Positions 5,774-7,818 of a stretch of 7,818 nt of DNA are shown in pieces. Position 1 is the stretch's first letter. Each line of letters opens with the position of its first letter. The position numbers and the translations under genes were made by a program. Below the pieces are notes generated by a model that saw only the letters and a list, made by a program, of their open reading frames with translations, was not told the DNA's origin and ran no database searches. The DNA is from an uncultured Clostridia bacterium (GTDB taxonomy: Bacteria; Bacillota; Clostridia; Christensenellales; Aristaeellaceae), in NCBI GenBank assembly GCA_946042585.1, contig CAMGDO010000032.1, positions 1 through 7,818 of the forward strand, in the 5' to 3' direction.

Positions 5774-6250
5774 ATGAAGAAAGAAGAAAAGACCAATGCG
5801 CTGCGCCTGCTTGATGCGCAGGGCATCCATTATGAAACGCATACTTATGATCCGGACACCACGGATGGCGAGAGTGTGGCAAAGCTGGTGGGCGTGGAGC
5901 CGGATCGCGTGTTCAAAACGCTGGTGACGGTGGCGCCGTCGAGAAAGAATTATGTGTTTGTGGTGCCGGTGAACTGCACGCTGAATCTCAAGAAGGCGGC
6001 GTCTGCAGCCGGAGAAAAGAGCATTTCCATGCTGCTGCAAAAGGATTTGCTGCCGCTGACGGGCTATGTGCACGGCGGATGCTCTCCGCTGGGTATGAAA
6101 AAACTCTTTCCCACGTTTCTGAACGAGACGGCGCAGCTGTTTGATGCCATATGCGTCAGCGCAGGGCGGCGCGGCTATCAGGTGGAAATTTCGCCGGATG
6201 CGCTGCTGGAAATGACGGGCGGACAGTATGCCGACCTGACAAATGAATAG
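5774..6250 (+). CDS. ybaK: YbaK/EbsC-type Cys-tRNA(Pro) deacylase
   Basis: A 158-residue cytosolic protein of the YbaK/ProX editing family. These enzymes hydrolyse Cys-tRNA(Pro), clearing the product of prolyl-tRNA synthetase when it charges cysteine by mistake. Visible marks are the VFKTLV strand with the conserved lysine K48, VVPVNCTLNLKKAA (63-76), the hallmark GYVHGGCSPLGMKK (97-110), and a final segment with ISPDALLEMTGG (139-150). The length is standard and the gene is intact. The start is ATG at 5774: GGGAGG (5763-5768) lies 5 nt upstream, whereas the in-frame TTG at 5738 would sit inside the promoter. It is transcribed alone, with an extended -10 promoter upstream and a terminator at 6268-6301. 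Related family members act on other mischarged tRNAs, so the exact substrate is inferred from the closest motif pattern. Confidence 0.93.
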   Translation: MKKEEKTNALRLLDAQGIHYETHTYDPDTTDGESVAKLVGVEPDRVFKTLVTVAPSRKNYVFVVPVNCTLNLKKAASAAGEKSISMLLQKDLLPLTGYVHGGCSPLGMKKLFPTFLNETAQLFDAICVSAGRRGYQVEISPDALLEMTGGQYADLTNE

Positions 6251-6267
6251 CACAGGCGGCTGCTTAG

Positions 6268-6301
6268 ACTCTCCCGGGGGTGTCCCTGAGGAGAGTTTTT
6301 T
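6268..6301 (+). terminator. Rho-independent terminator of the ybaK gene
   Basis: ACTCTCC (6268-6274) pairs with GGAGAGT (6290-6296), and an inner GGG/CCC helix (in 6276-6286) extends the hairpin. A run of T covers 6296-6301, followed by GTTTTAT. It begins 17 nt after the TAG stop. Confidence 0.9.
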
Positions 6302-6328
6302 GTTTTATATGGGAAAACATAAAACAAA
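6299..6328. repeat. AT-rich 10-bp inverted repeat after the ybaK terminator
   Basis: TTTGTTTTAT (6299-6308) and ATAAAACAAA (6319-6328) are perfect reverse complements separated by 10 nt. The repeat begins in the T-run of the terminator and ends 25 nt upstream of the -35 box of the next promoter. It could be a second weak hairpin or an upstream operator; A/T richness makes chance possible. Confidence 0.5.
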
Positions 6329-6353
6329 CAAGACATTATTTTGGGTATCACGC

Positions 6354-6382
6354 TTGACGCGGGGAACGGATTATTATATAAT
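6354..6382 (+). promoter_or_regulatory. Strong sigma-A promoter of the solute-binding protein gene
   Basis: TTGACG (6354-6359), a 17-nt spacer and a perfect TATAAT (6377-6382), 11 of 12 consensus bases. The transcript start is expected near 6389, leaving a leader of about 220 nt before the ATG at 6613. Confidence 0.85.
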
Positions 6383-6388
6383 ATATGA

Positions 6389-6612
6389 GAATTTTCGCAA
6401 CGTTTTACAAAAATTGATATTTCATCAGAAAAATACACCAGTGAATGGGCACTGGTTCAGAGAAACGATCCATCTCGACGCATATGGCAGGGACGAGGCC
6501 TGCTGTATATCCATATCCGGCGCTTCTCCGTGCTGCGGTGTTTCATCTTTCGTTGTTTCGTCCACAAATGTGAATTTGTGAACAGATAAAACCTTTGAAA
6601 GGAGAATACCCA
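6389..6612 (+). promoter_or_regulatory. Long structured 5' leader of the solute-binding protein gene
   Basis: This makes up most of the 362-nt gap between ybaK and the next gene. It holds several inverted repeats: ACCAGTG/CACTGGT (6437-6443 with 6450-6456, 6-nt loop); GCAGG/CCTGC (6487-6491 with 6499-6503), nested in ATATG/CATAT (6482-6486 with 6512-6516); and CACAAAT/ATTTGTG (6563-6569 with 6574-6580, 4-nt loop), 17 nt ahead of the ribosome site. No terminator-type T-run follows any of them and I recognise no known riboswitch motif. The GAAAGGAG ribosome site is at 6597-6604. A structured regulatory or stabilising leader is plausible. Confidence 0.5.
6391..6412. promoter_or_regulatory. Possible LacI/CcpA-like operator at the transcription start
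   Basis: An interrupted dyad centres on AACGTT (6399-6404), with TTT and AAA at symmetric outer positions (6392-6394 and 6409-6411). A central CG dyad of this kind is common in operators of LacI-family sugar regulators, and the site covers about +3 to +24 of a sugar-transport-type transcript. It does not match the cre consensus exactly (one extra base between TG and CG on the minus strand). Confidence 0.35.
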
Positions 6613-7818
6613 ATGAAGAGACTGACCGTTTTCCTTGTAGCCATGCTGATGCTGCTGGGCGCAGCAAGCGGCATTGCGGAATCCCTGTTCCCGCTGGCTG
6701 AGCCGATGGAGTTCACCGTCGTTGTCAAGCAGGGCGCGCAGGATATGAGCACCGACTATGGCGCCACCAAGCCCGCTTATGGCATGCTCAATGAAAAGAC
6801 CAACGTGGTCATCAACTGGATGCCCTTCAAGACCACGACCTACGCCGAGAAGGTTACGCAGATGATCGGCGGCAACGCCCTTCCCGATGCGTTTGCCGGC
6901 GGCAGCCTGGACGTGGTGAACAACTACGAAATCTATGTGGACCTGCTTCCCTATATGGAAGAGTATATGCCCAACTGGTACAAGTGGCTGAATGAGCATC
7001 CGCTGGAGAAGGACTATCTGACCTTCAATGGCGGCATCTACTGCCTGCCCGTGGCTGCGCCAGCGGATTCCCGCATCGGCTCCAACGTGTCCCGCCGCGG
7101 CGTACTGTTCATCAATGATACCTTCTGCCAGAATTATCTGGACGGCAAGGCGCCCGAAACGATGGACGAATTCTATCAGGCGCTGAAGATTGCCAAGGAA
7201 AATGATATCAATGGCAACAATCTGGACGATGAAATTCCGCTGCTGGCGTGCGACAACTACAAGCAGCTGAACTTCTTCAATTACTTTGGCATGGCCAACA
7301 GCAGCGACAACTACATGCAGTATACGGGCGATGGCAACCATGTGGAATTCATTGCCACCAAGGATGAATTCAAAGCCACCCTGCAGATGCTGAGCAAGTG
7401 GTACGCCGAAGGCCTGATCAACTCCGACGTGTTCTCCATGACGTATGATGACTTCTCCACCCGCTTCAATGCCGACAGCTCCATGGTTGCCTTCTGCCTG
7501 ACCTCCTGGCCGGATATGAGCTTTAGCGATGGTCTGAGCAACTGGACGCCCATCATGTATCTGGAGAACCCCGGCTATGAAAACGTCGTTGTCACCGAAA
7601 ACTCCTATGAGTGCTTGAACGGTATGGCGATTACGACGGCCTGCAAGCATCCCGAAGTGCTCATGGCCTTCATCGATGCGATCAATGATGACTTTGAGAT
7701 GTGGGCGCAGTGGCGCTATGGCAACAAGGGCGAAATCTGGGATTACGCCGATGATAACTATCACTATTATACCTATCTGATGGGCACCGCGAAGGAAAGC
7801 GGCCTGGCTTACGGCAAG
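6613..7818 (+). CDS. Extracellular solute-binding protein, LplA/YtcQ type (3' end outside window)
   Basis: 402 residues are visible and the frame is open to the window edge, so the C terminus is missing. It is probably the ligand-binding part of an ABC importer for oligosaccharides. The signal peptide (MKRLTVFLVAMLMLLGAASGIA) has no lipobox cysteine, and cleavage is expected near IA-ES. The mature part has the type 1 binding-protein pattern: EFTVVVKQG (33-41), AEKVTQMIGGNALPDAF (78-94), GGIYCLPV (140-147), ETMDEFYQALKIAK (182-195), DINGNNLDDEIPL (198-210, like the calcium-loop motif DxNGNxxxDEIPL of this group), and KWYAEGLINSDVF (262-274). The start is ATG at 6613, 8 nt after GGAG. The strong promoter, long leader and biased codons point to high expression. 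LplB/LplC-type permease genes would be expected next but lie beyond the window. The sugar is unknown. Confidence 0.9.
   Translation, partial: MKRLTVFLVAMLMLLGAASGIAESLFPLAEPMEFTVVVKQGAQDMSTDYGATKPAYGMLNEKTNVVINWMPFKTTTYAEKVTQMIGGNALPDAFAGGSLDVVNNYEIYVDLLPYMEEYMPNWYKWLNEHPLEKDYLTFNGGIYCLPVAAPADSRIGSNVSRRGVLFINDTFCQNYLDGKAPETMDEFYQALKIAKENDINGNNLDDEIPLLACDNYKQLNFFNYFGMANSSDNYMQYTGDGNHVEFIATKDEFKATLQMLSKWYAEGLINSDVFSMTYDDFSTRFNADSSMVAFCLTSWPDMSFSDGLSNWTPIMYLENPGYENVVVTENSYECLNGMAITTACKHPEVLMAFIDAINDDFEMWAQWRYGNKGEIWDYADDNYHYYTYLMGTAKESGLAYGK

Noticed and set aside
6441..6581. 46-codon leader reading frame with a GTG start, ending in a cysteine/serine-rich tail before the solute-binding protein gene
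   Set aside because: No ribosome site precedes the GTG (upstream bases are AAATACACCA) and the frame has no recognisable leader-peptide codon run coupled to a terminator. It is probably chance.
6389..6612. Known riboswitch class in the solute-binding protein leader
   Set aside because: I see no conserved core of c-di-GMP, SAM, TPP, glycine, preQ1 or T-box type, and no anti-terminator/terminator pair before the gene.
6457..7764. 435-codon open frame on the minus strand
   Set aside because: It lies opposite the solute-binding protein gene, which has a signal peptide, family motifs, ribosome site and strong promoter. The minus-strand protein (rich in H, G, V, I) has no recognised motif and is a typical mirror frame of a codon-biased gene.

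Overview
The window looks like a chromosomal segment of a low-to-mid GC Gram-positive bacterium, most likely a member of the Bacillota (class Clostridia, gut-type). The reasons are strong AGGAGG ribosome sites, sigma-A promoters with TATAAT/TATACT boxes (several with a TGn extension), TTG and GTG starts, clear stem-loop-plus-T terminators, and the families present (YcxB-like, DegV, LplA/YtcQ-type sugar-binding protein). This placement is an inference from style and families, not from a marker gene. No phage, transposon, CRISPR, tRNA or rRNA was seen.

Layout, left to right. A 19-bp perfect palindrome (11-49) overlaps the end of a minus-strand YcxB-like membrane protein gene (46-555). A divergent promoter region (556-756) separates it from a plus-strand DegV-family lipid-binding protein gene (757-1629) with a TTG start. 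Next come a secreted ComEC-type metallo-beta-lactamase-fold hydrolase gene (1738-2652) and a large MerR-RDD membrane-bound regulator gene (2733-4190), each with its own promoter. A bidirectional terminator (4191-4230) separates the regulator from a minus-strand gene for a small secreted protein with an FMN-binding-domain-like C terminus (4238-4747). Further minus-strand is an amidohydrolase-2 gene (4872-5660). It is divergent from a plus-strand ybaK-type tRNA deacylase gene (5774-6250). The last 1.2 kb holds a strong promoter, a roughly 220-nt structured leader and the 5' part of a secreted extracellular solute-binding protein gene (6613 to the window edge).

The genes do not form one operon: almost every gene has its own recognisable promoter, and most have their own terminator. 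They read as independent housekeeping or accessory units. The codon choice of the FMN-like gene and the solute-binding protein gene (many ACC, AAC, GCC, AAG, CTG) suggests high expression compared with the GCG/GGG/CGG-richer regulator gene.

The most interesting unit is the MerR-RDD gene. A cytoplasmic MerR DNA-binding head is joined to an RDD membrane domain and a probably extracytoplasmic C-terminal domain. It is expressed from a promoter with a 19-bp spacer, the classic architecture for control by a MerR protein, which suggests a one-protein membrane sensor that regulates itself. Second in interest are the leader upstream of the solute-binding protein and the inverted repeat at the transcription start of the FMN-like gene.
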